Assembly: GCA_010015805.1 (NCBI GenBank) | Contig: ML978123.1 | Coordinates: forward strand, 372,001 to 436,000 | DNA length: 64,000 nt | Direction of reading: 5' to 3' | Origin: Rhizodiscina lignyota | Lineage: Eukaryota; Ascomycota; Dothideomycetes; Aulographales; Rhizodiscinaceae | Shown here: in pieces, positions 42,634-54,942 of the stretch | How the letters are laid out: the number at the start of each line of letters is the position of its first letter | How positions within the stretch are numbered: position 1 is the first letter of the stretch | Made by a program: the position numbers and the translations under genes | The notes under the pieces: generated by a model | Database searches by the model: none | Told to the model about the DNA's origin: nothing | Seen by the model: only the letters and a program-made list of their open reading frames with translations

Positions 42634-45076
42634 TCATCCAGGTGGATGATCTAAATACGACAAGTCTTGCTCAAGGAGTCCAAGCATGTATTGATTCCCC
42701 TGAAACCAGTTCTCCAAGCCTCCAGAAGGGTACAAAGAGGGGGACTGGCCTGATGTCGTGTCAAAACCGCCCTCTGCTTCGCCTATCTCGCCACCAGCAG
42801 CATTCCTTGGAGGAGCGAAACCCAGAGCGTTGAGATATTGATCAAACTCTGACCATGGCACATCAGCCATTTGGGGATCCGCCGCCGAGAGCCCTGACAT
42901 AGGGTCCTGCTGATCTACTCCCGAGCGAGCATTGGCCTCCACATACAGCGCAGCAACCTGATGGAATATCTGACATAAAACCCAGAACCTGTTGGCGGCT
43001 TCAGAAAGCTGAGAAGCGGACTGTATAGATGCGACGAACGCGCTCAGGCGTTGCAGATCATCGGCATTCGCAGTTGCAATAACATGGCAAAATAGAACTA
43101 TAAAAGGAGCGAATGGGGCATGGATAACGGCCCTATGGTGCGTTGCTTAGTGAGGATCTGGTGAGGGAGAATGAAATACTGACCAATGCAGATAGCCGTC
43201 CCAAATCTCGGGGTCTTTCTCTTTATAACGATGATATGCCCGCTGGTGAGCTTCCAATGCCTCCCGAGCATAGTTGATACAGGCCTGATTTGGTGTGGCA
43301 GAAAGCGAAGCGGATCGGTGAATCAGGGTGAGGGTCGATAGATGCGTTACTTCGTCGGATTGTTGTAGTGCTTTCGCATAATAGAGGCCGTCCTCACGTT
43401 CGATTGAATCGACTTCGATCTAATCCTTTATCAGCCGTGATCTCACCGGGGATCAAGCGCTCGCAGGCACTGACAGTCGACCAATTCTCTCGTAACTCTT
43501 CCATTTCGCGGGCCAAGCTCTCTGCGGCAGATATTCGATTCTCCGCACTCGATAAGAGGGCTGCGGGACTGTATAGCTTCTCATAAATACGGCCTTGTAT
43601 AGAGGCAAACTGGATCCAGAGTCCCATCATTTCTGACCATATCTCTTCCGAGCCGTGCCCATATTTTATGAGTACCTTAACTGCATCACCCGGGTGTGGT
43701 ATCGAGACGTCGAAATCTTGGATGGTCGATGCCCGTCCGAGTCGTAAAGAAAGGCTCTTGTCGATAATATACAGCGACCAGAATGCGTATGTTCTCCTCG
43801 CTTTCAGCACCGGGTCGTTACACAAGGAGTCAGCACGATGATATCCGAGATTTTTGGCAAGCCCAACCGCAGCGGCAGTAAGCGACCAGCACAACGACGG
43901 TTTCGACTTCTCTACAGCATATGTCGCTCCTAGTAGTAGTGCGTAGACGTTCTCGTCCGTTGCTGACACAAGAAGCTCCAGGTTGTCCAAGCAGATCTCC
44001 AAGTTCTCCCTGCATAAATCCACATTTGACATTTCTGTTGGCTCTCGCCCTTCTCTCTTGTCTATCATGTAAGACTCCAGGAATAAATAGTATAGGCCAC
44101 CGTACACAAGGACAGCAGTTACTGTGGGATACCCATCTGTGTTGAAGTATACGGACTTGAGAAGGTCTTTGAACTCATCGAGTGCGGAGAACGGAAAGCA
44201 CATGTCGAAGAATGCGTCGAGTTGTCCTTAATCCATTGTCAGCACATATGAAGTCAACGAATGCTAACATACTTCGCCTAGTCTTCAAAAGATTCATGAC
44301 CGACTCCAGAGGCGGCAGTCTGAGGGCCGTCGGTGAGAAAGCCGGCAGATCTTTCCGAGGATTGAATCGAATTTGAGTCGTGGAAGGCTTTGCGCTTTGT
44401 CTCGAAACTATGCTGCGGAGGGATTGCAACGCAGTTTTTATATTCTGCGTCTGCTGGAAGGGGGCATTGTCTACGGCGATCGAAAGTAAATGGCTAGCCT
44501 GAACGGAATGTGCTGCTAAGGAAGACTCTCCCTCGAAAGCCGGGTTCGGATCTTCTTCAAGTACAGACTCATCGCGACTCTTGACTGCAACAGAAAATGT
44601 CTGATGACTTGATGGAGTCGCCCCGACACTATGATTCGCAGGAGAGAGCGATGCTGCGATCGACTGCAGCGTCCTCTCGAGACTCACTAGTCGTTCTTCG
44701 ATTCGATCAATCTTCTTCTCACTTCACAGATATTAGTCTCTTCGGCAACTGTAGCTCTATGAGGTGGAATGCTTACTATTGCGCGGACACCAATACTCTT
44801 TGCTTAGACTCGACTGGTCTTTGAACTGTTGTTCGACAGAGACTGTCGGTCGAGCGGCAGTTGGAGCACGGTGAACGCTTATCACATCGGATCTGTAGCG
44901 CTTAAGAGTCAAATTGACAGATTTGTACAGTCAACGTGCTTCAGACTTCGTACCTTTCGAGTGCGGCAGTTGTCACACTATATAATACGTCAAGTCGGAT
45001 CCTTCTGCAAGATGTCGCAGCCACCGAATGCCATACTCACTGCACGCGTCGACTGTTCCCTGCCAACAGCGTCCAT
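42634..45076 (-). CDS. Zn2Cys6 transcription factor, seven exons, divergent from ABC transporter
   Basis: Model complement(42634..43132, 43184..43419, 43475..44226, 44273..44714, 44797..44892, 44954..44977, 45041..45076), 694 aa, frame kept. The cluster (Cys13, 16, 23, 29, 32, 39) is assembled from three tiny exons: MDAVGREQSTRA, then CDNCRTRK, then IRCDKRSPCSNC. A helix RIEERLVSLERTLQSIAAS follows. The Fungal_trans-type region has the text MCFPFSALDEFKDLLKSVYF, TAAAVGLAKNLGYHR, RRTYAFWSLYIIDKSLSLRLGR and QDFDVSIPHP. The C-terminus (FDQYLNALGF, LEQDLSYLDHPPG) is acidic. The junction at 43420-43474 (donor GTCAGT) is the least certain. 465 bp separate its ATG from that of the MDR transporter, which it probably controls. 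Confidence 0.88.
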
Positions 45077-45541
45077 CACCGATCGGCTTGGATTGTGAGT
45101 GTGAGGAAGCGGTCTGAGAGAAGATGAGACCACTCCTAAGAGATGGGCGATGGTATTGCTCGAACAATTACTCTGTAACCAATTGACATTGGACGGAGCC
45201 CGCGGGATCCGTGAAATCCCCTGAGGCGTGCTGAATTAGGTTTAGCGTCTTTCCTGAAGACTCACTTTCCTTGGCTGTCGTAGCTTTTCCTTCGTACACT
45301 CTCGGTTCGGGTCAGAAAAGGCTACTGCATTACGGAGTACAGGGCATTGCGCACAATGATCGCTCAAGTGTGTCGCACGATGGCTTTGGTAGTGGCTGTA
45401 GCCTCAGGCGGGCCCCGCGGACACCGAACGCATCGAAAGCGGCTACCACTGTAGACAGTCACCATGAACCGATCATTTAAAAGAAGAATCGGGCCCAACA
45501 CAGGGTTCTCCATGAATTAATGCTAAAGGGTCTCTTTGATA
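45077..45541. promoter_or_regulatory. shared divergent promoter, regulator 3 and ABC transporter
   Basis: 465 bp between opposed start codons. No ORF. Contains GC-rich inverted-looking stretches around 45195-45225 (GCCCGCGGGATCC) that a Zn2Cys6 protein could read; not proven. Confidence 0.5.
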
Positions 45542-48500
45542 ATGGCTGAAAAGGAAGAGACGGCCGAGAGCAGCGCGAAAGAGAGCGATGTCAGTCAAAA
45601 GGCCGCGAACGCTGGCTTTGCAAGCTATCGAGTCCGTATTTACTCTTCTCAGACCTCGTCCTTTGTCAAGCTGATCCAATTTAGCGAATATTTTCGTACG
45701 CCGACAAGCTCAGCTGGTCTCTGAATGGCATAGCTTTATTTTGTGCCATTGGTTCAGGGGCCATGCTCCCACTGATGGATCTAGTCTTCGGCAAATTTGT
45801 CAATTCCTTTAATAACTTTGCAATTGGCAGCTTAGACCCAGCCGGCTTTCGCTCCCAAGTTAACAAGTTCACACTATGGTTCGTGTACCTCTTTGTGGCT
45901 AAATTCGTTGGAGTCTATATCTGGACGTTGGCATTATCAATCTCGGGTTTAAGGACAACCAAAGCTCTCCGAACTCACTTCTTGGAACGGATCTTACGAC
46001 AGGATATTGAATTCTTCGACTCTCCTGATAACGGATCCGTCGCGATTCAGATCAGTACGAACGGCAATGTGGTCAATCAAGGCATTGGCGAGAAGCTGGG
46101 GTTGTTCATCCAGGGAATCGCCACATTCGTCTCCGCGTTTGTTGTCGCATTTGCTGTACAATGGAAGCTCACACTCATCACGCTGTCGATTGTTCCGACC
46201 ATCGTCATCGTTACAACTGTCTGTATAGCGTTTGATGCCAAGATTGAAGGCAGAATCCAGCCATTGTATGCTCAAGCAGGACAGTTGGCTGAGGAAGCAT
46301 TTGGAAGCATCGCCAATGTCCACGCCTTCTGGTCTCATCCCAAAATGGCTGCAATGTACGACACCTATCTATCCGCAGTGAGAAAGGATGCTCTCAACAA
46401 GTCTCCTATTTACGGCGCTATTTTCTCGACGGAGTTTTTCTGTGTCTATGCTGGATACGCGCTGGCCTTCTGGCAAGGCATCCACATGTATGCTCGCGGT
46501 GAGATAGACCAACCAGGTCAAATCGTAACGTCTGCAAATCTCCACTAATCAAACGAACAAGATGTTAATATATCTCCAGTCCATTATTTGCTGTCATCGT
46601 AGCCGCGACCGCCCTCACACAAGTCTCTCCTCAGATTATGCAAATCGCCAAGTCGGCCGGTGCTGCGCATGGCCTGTTCGCCATTATCGACAGAACGCCT
46701 GCTATCGACGCTCTGGACAAAAGTGGTCGACGCCCTGAGGAAGTTAAAGCAGGGCTCGGATTCCGCAATGTCGGCTTCGCCTATCCTTCAAGACCGGATG
46801 TTGCAATCTTTGATGATTTCAACTTATCAATTCCACCAAATAAGACGACAGCTCTTGTCGGTCCAAGTGGCTCCGGCAAGAGTACCGTTGTTGCCTTACT
46901 GGAGCGATGGTATTCTCCGACTGCGGGTGAGATTCTGATGGATGGCGTGCCCATCCATGAGCTGAACTTACAATGGCTCAGATCAAACATCCGCATTGTT
47001 CAACAGGTGTGTACCGGGATCAGATCAACCTCTCTCATACAGCAGTGGCTAATACTTACGCAGGAACCTGTCGTATTCAATGGAACAGTTGAAGAAAATG
47101 TTAAATTGGGCTTGCGCGGTACTGCAAGCGCTCTTCTTCCCGAGAAGGAACAGTTTCGTTTAGTCGAAGATGCTTGCAAGGCCGCATTTGCCGATGAATT
47201 CATTCAACAATTACCAGAAGTATGTCCTTGATGATATCATCCAAAACGAGTGTCCTTCGTTCCCATGCTCTATTGCTGACGTTATACAAGGGCTATCAAA
47301 CTGAGATTGGCCAACGTGGATCTCGACTATCTGGTGGTCAAAAACAGCGTATTGCGATTGCCCGGAGCATAGTATCAAACCCCAGAGTGCTCCTTCTCGA
47401 CGAGGCAACGAGTGCTCTTGACCCGAAGGCGGAGCGTATCGTACAACATGCCCTTGATAACGTTTCTCACAATCGGACTACACTAGTCATTGCGCATAAA
47501 CTCTCTACCGTCCGCAAAGCCGACAATATCGCAGTCGTCGCGAAAGGCAAAATCATCGAGCAAGGAACCCATGAACAGCTGATTGATCTCCGAAGTACAT
47601 ATGCTCGATTGGTCAAGGTTCAGGACCTTGGTGAAGGGGCAGGTCCTTTCACAGCTAGCGAGCAAGACGATATTGAGCAAAATCATCTCATTCGAACTAC
47701 CACCTCTCACTCAGCAGTTCAGAGCCCTGGCAATCAAGACTTTTTGCAACCGAAGATGACTATGAATTACAACCTGCTGCATTGCTTGTGGATTCTCTTC
47801 AGAGAGCAACCTGAGCTCAACCTTGGGTTTATCATCACTCTCGTTGCTTGCTTCACAGCAGGTAGGCTCTCTCAACTTCACGACGTCAATGCGTACACTC
47901 ACAACGCAACAGGATTGACGTTCCCGGCACTCGCATTTATCTTCTCACGGATGATGAATGTATTTCAACTTGATCGGGACGCTATGACTAAACGCGGAGA
48001 CTTCTTTTCGCTCATGTTCTTCGTGCTGGCGCTTAATAACTTAATATCCTATTTCACTTTGGGCTGGATTGCCAACATAATTTCTCAAGTATGTCAGAAG
48101 CACTGCCATCAGAAGAGTCGTATGCTAACAGGAGGCCAGGATTTGACGTACAAGTACCGCCTCGAGATGTTCAGGAACAGTATCAAGCAAGACCGCGTCT
48201 TTTTCGATCGACCCGAGAATTCAGCGGGCGCGTTAGTATCGAACATTTCCATGAAACCTCAGTCACTCCAGGAATTGCTGGGCATCAACGTCACTCTCAT
48301 TCTGATTGGCACCATAAATGTGGTATCAAGTTGCATTTTTGCAATTGCCGTGGGCTGGAAGCTTGGTCTTGTCGTTGTCTTCGGAGCACTCCCGCCCATC
48401 ATCTTCTGTGGCTCTCTGCGCTTCCGCCTCGAGTTCAAACTAGACGACGATATTGATCTAAGGTTTGCAGATAGCACTGCGCTTGCATCGGAAGCTGTAG

Positions 48501-49757
48501 CTGCTATTCGTACTGTCGCATCGTTGACGTTGGAGCCGTATATTCTCGACAGGTACCGAACACAGCTCCAGTCAATTGACCAGGAATCCTTCAAGTCGCT
48601 CGTCTGGACGATGTTCTGGTACGCTTTGACTCAATCGGTGTCTTTCCTTGGTATGGCTCTCGGATTTTGGTATGTTAAAAACATTGGTCATACAATGCGC
48701 TTGCTAACAGATGGATTAGGTACGGGGGTCGGCTAATGTCGACTGGAGAGTACTCGACAACGCAATTTTTCATCGTCTTCATCGCTGTCATCTTTTCGGG
48801 AGAAGCTGCTGCACAGTTCTTTTCATTCGCCACAAGTAAGGATTAATCGTATAACTCCTTCAAATCAGCAGCTCATGTGTGACAGGTATAACTAAAGGGC
48901 AGACAGCTGCTAACTACATGCTGCGGCTCCGATCCCTGAAGCCAACAATGACCGAGCACGACAATGGCGATGATAAAGATGACGGTGACGAAAAGAAAGC
49001 TGATGTAAGGGATGCGCATGTTGTCTGCGATGACGTTCAATTCTCATACCCCCTACGACCGGGTCTACCGGTGATTCGGAACATTGGTGTCGACATTCCG
49101 AGCAGTAAAACTTTCGCCCTCGTTGGCCCTTCAGGTTGCGGGAAATCGACTATGGTGTCTCTTCTGGAGCGATTCTATGATCCGACTTCTGGTTGTATTA
49201 CCTACAACGGGAAGGACGTATCGCAGCTTTGTCCCCGTCGCTATCGTCGCAACCTCGCTCTTGTAGAGCAAGAGCCAACTCTGTACCGTATGTCTATCCG
49301 TGACAATGTCGCTTTAGGTCTGGAAGAGGATGCATCGGAGGAACAAATACATGACGCATGTCGTGCTGCGAATATCTACGACTTTGTGGCCTCACTTCCG
49401 GATGGCTTTAATACTCTCTGCGGCACCAATGGAACACAGCTGTCCGGTGGACAAAAGCAGCGTGTCGCGATAGCCCGCGCACTGATTCGGAATCCAAAGC
49501 TTCTTCTCCTCGACGAAGCGACAAGCGCGCTTGACTCAGAATCCGAGAGAATTGTGCAGGGAGCGCTGAATGAGGCGTCGGCTGGGCGCACAACGGTTAT
49601 GGTTGCGCATCGGCTGAGTACAGTGAAGGATGCTGACTGCATCCTCGTGCTTTTTATGGGCAGTATCGTTGAGGCAGGGACTCACCGAGAGTTATTGGAT
49701 AGGAGAGGGATGTACTATAATATATGTTTGGGGCAGTCTTTGGAAAGGGTTGTATGA
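45542..49757 (+). CDS. full-size ABCB multidrug transporter (MDR type)
   Basis: Nine exons: 45542..45631, 45685..46529, 46580..47006, 47064..47219, 47291..47861, 47913..48088, 48140..48669, 48720..48835, 48886..49757; 1260 aa with frame intact. Order TMD1-NBD1-TMD2-NBD2. NBD1: Walker A GPSGSGKST, Q-loop QQEPVVFNGT, signature LSGGQKQR, Walker B LLLDEATSALD, H-loop IAHKLST. NBD2: GPSGCGKST, EQEPTLYRMS, LSGGQKQR, LLLDEATSALD, VAHRLST. Both sites look catalytically complete. The linker is short. Such proteins export toxic compounds, azoles or metabolites from the plasma membrane. Upstream TTG/ATA codons were ignored in favour of the ATG at 45542. Head-to-head with a Zn2Cys6 gene. Confidence 0.95.
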
Positions 49758-50258
49758 ATAGTGTTGCAAGGCGTCCGAAATTGGTTCCATCCCAACTTAA
49801 GCATGCATGTTTATGTCATCTTTCTACATTCAGGAAATTATTAGACTTCACAACACTACCTTAATTTATTGCTCTGCTGTAAGCCGGGATTACGTGAACT
49901 ACCGCTGCGAACGCCATTTGATATCTTAGTAACCAATGCAGTGGTATTCTGACTTCACTTTGGCCCTGAGGTAAACAGATAGCCCTTTCAATCAGTATTT
50001 CTCTTGGGAACAGCGGAAATGTTTGGCAGATATCGATGATAGATTCTCGTACTTCAATTGAGCGTTCGTAATAGGTTAGATCGTGGCTGTACCCATGCGA
50101 ATCCTCCAGTGACGTATCGTAGCGGCGAAACTCACAGCCTCACGATCGGCGTCCTTGTTTTAATCGCGCAGCAGATCGCGAGCGCATTTGCGTTTTTAAA
50201 TACCAGAAATTGCATCTGTGTCCCGATAGTCATCTAATCGAAAGTCTTCGCTGCCAAA
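49758..50258. other. intergenic, ABC 3' region and promoter of small gene
   Basis: No gene or repeat recognised. Confidence 0.45.
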
Positions 50259-50663
50259 ATGGGCCTCTTTTCGAAATCAAAATCGAACTCAAAATCTACA
50301 GCAGCTTCCATTCCTGCTGAAGCACCCCCTTCAGAGCCTCCTAAGATGCCAGAAGTAGTCATCACCTCACCATCAACAACCTCAATTCCCAAAGGCCCGC
50401 CGCCAGGACACGGCGCAGGTAACCACTCTACCTGGCCAGCAGTCCCGAGTGCTGGGGACTACAAATCGCGCGTGGCGGCTATTGACCAAGCCGACAAGAC
50501 TGAAGGCAACGAGCACAAGAAGAGCTGGCTCAAAGAGAAGCTCAATCTCGCTGGGCCGGATGAGAAAGCGTATTACGATCGGAGATACAAGGCTGGCGAG
50601 GGCAGCGATTATGAGCAAGCAAGTCAACTTGCAATGATAGTAGGCGGAGCAGGGCCTGTGTAG
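50259..50663 (+). CDS. small unknown protein with N-myristoylation signal
   Basis: Single exon, 134 aa. Begins MGLFSKSKSNSKS: Gly2 and a Ser at position 5-6 followed by lysines fit the N-myristoyltransferase consensus plus a basic membrane patch. Residues 15-60 are Pro/Ser-rich and probably disordered. Residues 63-115 are charged helical (DYKSRVAAIDQADKTEGNEH, SWLKEKLNLAGPDEKAYYDR). The end (EQASQLAMIVGGAGPV) is hydrophobic. I do not recognise the family. If myristoylated it would sit on the inner face of the plasma membrane or on endomembranes. Confidence 0.65.
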   Translation: MGLFSKSKSNSKSTAASIPAEAPPSEPPKMPEVVITSPSTTSIPKGPPPGHGAGNHSTWPAVPSAGDYKSRVAAIDQADKTEGNEHKKSWLKEKLNLAGPDEKAYYDRRYKAGEGSDYEQASQLAMIVGGAGPV

Positions 50664-50909
50664 AGAAGTGCGGGAGAGCAGGGCGTTTCCAGGGTGTTAG
50701 TCAACTTTTTTTGATATTATGGTTAACGATTATGGCGTTCATGGACGCGATGATATCCTCGTCTTAGTACTGTACAAGCTCAGGTACCCTTGAGGATATA
50801 AAATGCTTAATCAATACAGCCATGCAAAACAACGCTTCTAATACTCTAAACATGTTGCTGTGAGTGAAATAACTTGAAGCAAAACGGAGCTAAGTTCGAT
50901 TCCGAATGG

Positions 50910-52894
50910 CTAATAGTGATGCTGCTTCTTGCTGCCATAGCCATACCCATGTCCGCCTGTAATGCCATTACCGTGCAAGTACTCCGACGGCACCTTTGGG
51001 AATTCGTCTATTCCGTCAAGGATCGCAACAGCCATGCCGCCACCCAAATGTGTTTGGATATCTGTTCCTTTTGTCAGCTTTTATACCAACCAGTCATAGC
51101 AGTACCAAGTGCTTACGGCAGTGGAACAAGAATGCGCCGGGGTTCTCAACATGATACCTCAGTACTGTCCAGCTCGGCTCCGTGCTCGTCGGGAGAGTCG
51201 TGTAGCCGTCTCTGAATGGCGGATCATTGAGGTTGAAGGACTGCGGGATCTCCTTCAATGCCTCCGCCGTCGTGCTCCAGTTAAACGCACCGATGCCCTG
51301 GCCGATGAGGTAGCCCTTGTTGCTGTGCTTATGCAGCGGATGCGGTGGCTGCAGTGGGAATGTGACCTGCACGATAATGTCGACCCACTCGCCCATCTTG
51401 GTTGTGATGGTGAGATTCTTGTTCTTGCCAAGAGATGAGTTGGGATCAAACAGGAGAGGTGTCACATCCTCGAGATTCAAGCCGAAGGACTCTTTGCCGC
51501 TGAGGGTCCACTCCCAGGTTGCACCAGTGCGGTTAATCAAGAGGTGGAAGGTACGGTCCGCGGTGGGGTTTGGCTTGGTTGGAGGGAATGGCTTGATTGT
51601 CGTTTCATCGAACATGATTACGCTCGGAGTCGTGTTGACTGCTGCATAGTTGATGAAAGGCGTTGACTTGAAGGTGTTCTTGCTTCCCTTGTAGCGCAGG
51701 GTCGCAAAGCCACTAATAAGCTGGTTGATGCCAGGGTTGGCCATGCGGATAGTGTAGTCACCAGGCTTCTTGTCAAGCTTGACCATGGCGCTGTAGCGGT
51801 TGCCGTTGGCGATAGTGATAGCGTCTATAAGGACTGGAGTGATGTGTCTACCATCGACCGAGTAGATCCACATCGGGTGTTCGTCAATGGCGGCGGTAAA
51901 GACATTGATGCCAGAAGTGCTGATGAAGTCGATGCTAACCCACTCGTCGGCCGCGTCGACTTCGATAATTTCGTGTGGTCCGGTGCTCGGTTCGCATACA
52001 TCAAACGCCGTTGGAGGCAATTTGGAGAAATCGTGAGGGAAGTCTCCTTGCGCCAAAGGCAGTGTTGCCGGAATGCAACTGAAGATCATTAGTACTGCAG
52101 AAGATCAAAGAATGTTGGGAGAGCGTGCAGTCATACCCCTTTGCAGTCAGTGTTACATTCATGCTCGTGAAAAGTGGATTGGTCAGGGCATTGATCTCCG
52201 ATTGAGGGAGACAATACTCCGAGCCTTTGCCATTGATCAAGACGCTGTCGACGCAGAAATTGTCGATACCAACACTCGTTTCAATCCCAAAGAACTGGTC
52301 TGACGTGAAGTGGCTCCAATCGGAGATGAGAACAAGCTTCGGATTGTATTCGGCCTCCTGCATTCTGAATACTTGCTTCGCATCCTTGCTAATCGTGCGA
52401 AGTGGAGTGGGCTCGTCCGGCTTTGGGTGAATCAAGATAGGTCCGTAAAGTCCGTCCAAAATATGGTTCCGGTCATGGGAGTGGTACCAGTACGTACCAT
52501 ACTGGTCCACTGCGGTCCACTTATACAGAAAGCTCTCGCCAGATTTGATGCCCCTTTGGGACAATCCTGGTACACCATCAGACCATGGTGAACCCTTCTG
52601 CTCAATGCCGTGAAAGTGGATCGTCTCCTCGAAGGGAAGATTGTTATGCACGAGGAATTCGACACTGTCGCCATCGCAGAGTTCGAGTAACGGTCCTGGG
52701 AACTGTCCGTTCATAAGGATACCATTGCGTGTATGGCCATCTGGAGAGATGGGACCCCAGGTCAGGTCTAGCTCGAAATAGACCGTCCTGGGTTTGGAGG
52801 ACCCACTCCTGGGATATGGTACTGCGGAAGCAGCCGAAAGAGTTGAGACAAGAAGAAAGGAAAGAACACTCTGCAAGAAGTGTGACGACAACAT
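50910..52894 (-). CDS. laccase-like multicopper oxidase, secreted
   Basis: complement(50910..51061, 51117..52078, 52137..52894), introns 55 and 58 bp, 623 aa. Signal peptide about 1-24. Copper motifs in order: L1 HFHG (His93, His95), L2 WYHSH (His138, His140), L3 HPLHKH, and L4 HCHIQTHLGGGM, which is completed only by the last splice and ends in the axial Met of a type-1 site. All ten copper-ligand positions appear filled. Cupredoxin domains 1 and 2 are clear (NGQFPGPLL, GPILIHP). The C-terminus is Gly/His/Tyr-rich (GITGGHGYGYGSKKQHHY). Substrates could be phenols, pigment precursors or iron; the family includes pigment laccases and ferroxidases. A TATA box lies 90 bp upstream. Confidence 0.93.
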
Positions 52895-54942
52895 CTTGTG
52901 CCAAGCAGAACTAAGAGACTGAGAGAACGTTTGAGCGGATTCTCTTGCACAGCGCGTTTCAACGCAACAGCGCTGAGCGTATATAAAGCTGTAAGCATTT
53001 CGATGCTTAATCTGCTGGCCGGAGTAAGCTGACCGGGGTATTCATGAGAAGCATCAATAAAGTGTGGTCAGTGATGAGGACAAGCTTAAGTCGAGATGAA
53101 CCAAATACGAAAGCTGACAAGGTACAATATACCTTGGCGATTTCTCAAGGGGGGAGAGCGCTTGATGTGGCCATTCTCGAGCATCTTGGAGTCCTCCAAA
53201 AGGCAACATTGTTTATCATAGGAGTGATTCGTGAATGCAATCACCCATGTGATGGAATCCATGTGAGTTCTTGGTTCGTCTAAAGAGACGAATATCGGGC
53301 AAGGGCCCGGCCGCAAAAGAGTCGAACCAGGAATATACACCGCAGGAATAGGAATAACATAGCCCTGCGTTGGAGAGAGCACTATCCATGTCTTCAGCCC
53401 ACCAGATGGCCCGACAGCACGGTCTTTTGCGGCGAGCCGTCGACCAGGCGCGAGGAACGCCATCGCAGCCCCAGGACACATGTCATCCGTGCACATCTTC
53501 ATTTGAAATTTGAGCGTTTGTAAGTTAGTGCTAAGTAAAGCTGCCTATTCAAGGTCTTTGGTGCGCCAAATCTACGGGAGGTATTCGGTGAGTTGGCGCT
53601 CGGCCGCGCTCGGCGGAGGAGGCAAGGGAACATGAATGGAGCAACATGCAGCGCCCTAAGAGGTCAGCTAAGATCTCGCCTTGGCCTGCGAATAACTGCC
53701 AAATTCAACACGCTTGGCACATGGTAAAGGTAAAGACGATTGGGCCGTCTGTAGATGTACCTGGCCCCATCGCTGGCGGGTACGATGGCCCCATGTCGTC
53801 GGTAGTTGGCGGTGGCGAATGTCGTTGCTCCAACTATAGCGGGAGTGGCATGCCGGTCAAAGCGTGTTCAGCTGTAAAATGGCGCTTACTAAATCCGAGC
53901 ATTGATGGCGCCTCGTTTGGAAAGGCGCATCTTGCGAAGTTGGAAGTAGATCTCGTGTATCGTAAGCTGAAGCCCGAGGGTGTCATAGCCCATTTGCAGG
54001 CCGAAGACCGAGATGTCAGAGCATAAACTGCTATGTAGGCCTCACCATCTGTATGACGAGGAAGCAAATTATGCCGACACCGAGAGGCCGAGATGGTAGA
54101 GGCCGAATACCTGAAAGGTGCGTTTAAACTAAGCAATGCGAATGGCTTCCTCCAGGAAGGATGTTGCCGCCAAGCTTTTGGCAGGTCGCGAGGGTAGGGT
54201 AGGATAGTAAGCACGTTAAAATATCCGGCCGCTCTGAATACTGATTTGAGATATGCGCCTTAGCGAGCGTACTACTTGCTGTTCGGGGATAACGGTCAAT
54301 TCTGACAAGGCTAGCGGACTAATTCCCTATACCGTTTGCAGGCAGTATGTGTGAAAATCCAAAAAGGGAGTCATTATTCATTACCACCATCAGGCGGCCG
54401 CCCCATGCTTCCAGACTTGAGATACAGAATGAGCATTTCATGCTGGTGGACTCTTTTAGGATATCTGCATTTCGAGGCTTCATCGTCAGTACTTGTCCAG
54501 GACTAGGCACCCATAATGTGCGGCCGCCTCGGCCCCTAGTTTTAAGCTTGAAAGTAAGATACACACGGCGTTAAGAGTGATTACATATCCATCTCCTGAT
54601 TCTATGTTTGACTCCATTGAGCGCGAAATTGTAGAGCCTTAAGCGACATTTGCATAAGTTAGTATTCATTGGCCTACTTACTCGATACCAAGATAAATCG
54701 CAAGTTCCTAGTGAGCGCTGAAGGATTCAAGACAGCTAACCGACTCTAATGGTCGAGGCCGTTGACTCGTCTGGATGTACAGGTTGCAAGCCACAGTTGT
54801 GGATGCGCATACGCATCTTCCTCGGAGGGACCACCTAACTGGACTGCCGCATATGCTTAGCAAGGACTCTCTTCCACGAATTGCGCGACGTCTTGTAGCG
54901 CTTCATTGCTGCATCGTGCAGCGCTCTTCCTGTAGCTTGATC
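52895..54942. other. 2 kb interval without a supported gene
   Basis: Open frames of 126-138 codons exist (minus 53086-53502, plus 53646-54026, minus 53834-54214), but they overlap each other and match nothing I know. The MCO promoter is at the left end. Confidence 0.4.
52980..52987 (-). promoter_or_regulatory. TATA box of the multicopper oxidase gene
   Basis: TTTATATA on the minus strand, about 86-93 bp before the ATG at 52894. Confidence 0.5.

Noticed and set aside
53086-54214. Overlapping 126-138 codon ORFs on both strands
   Set aside because: No recognisable domain, no splice logic, mutually exclusive; left as intergenic.
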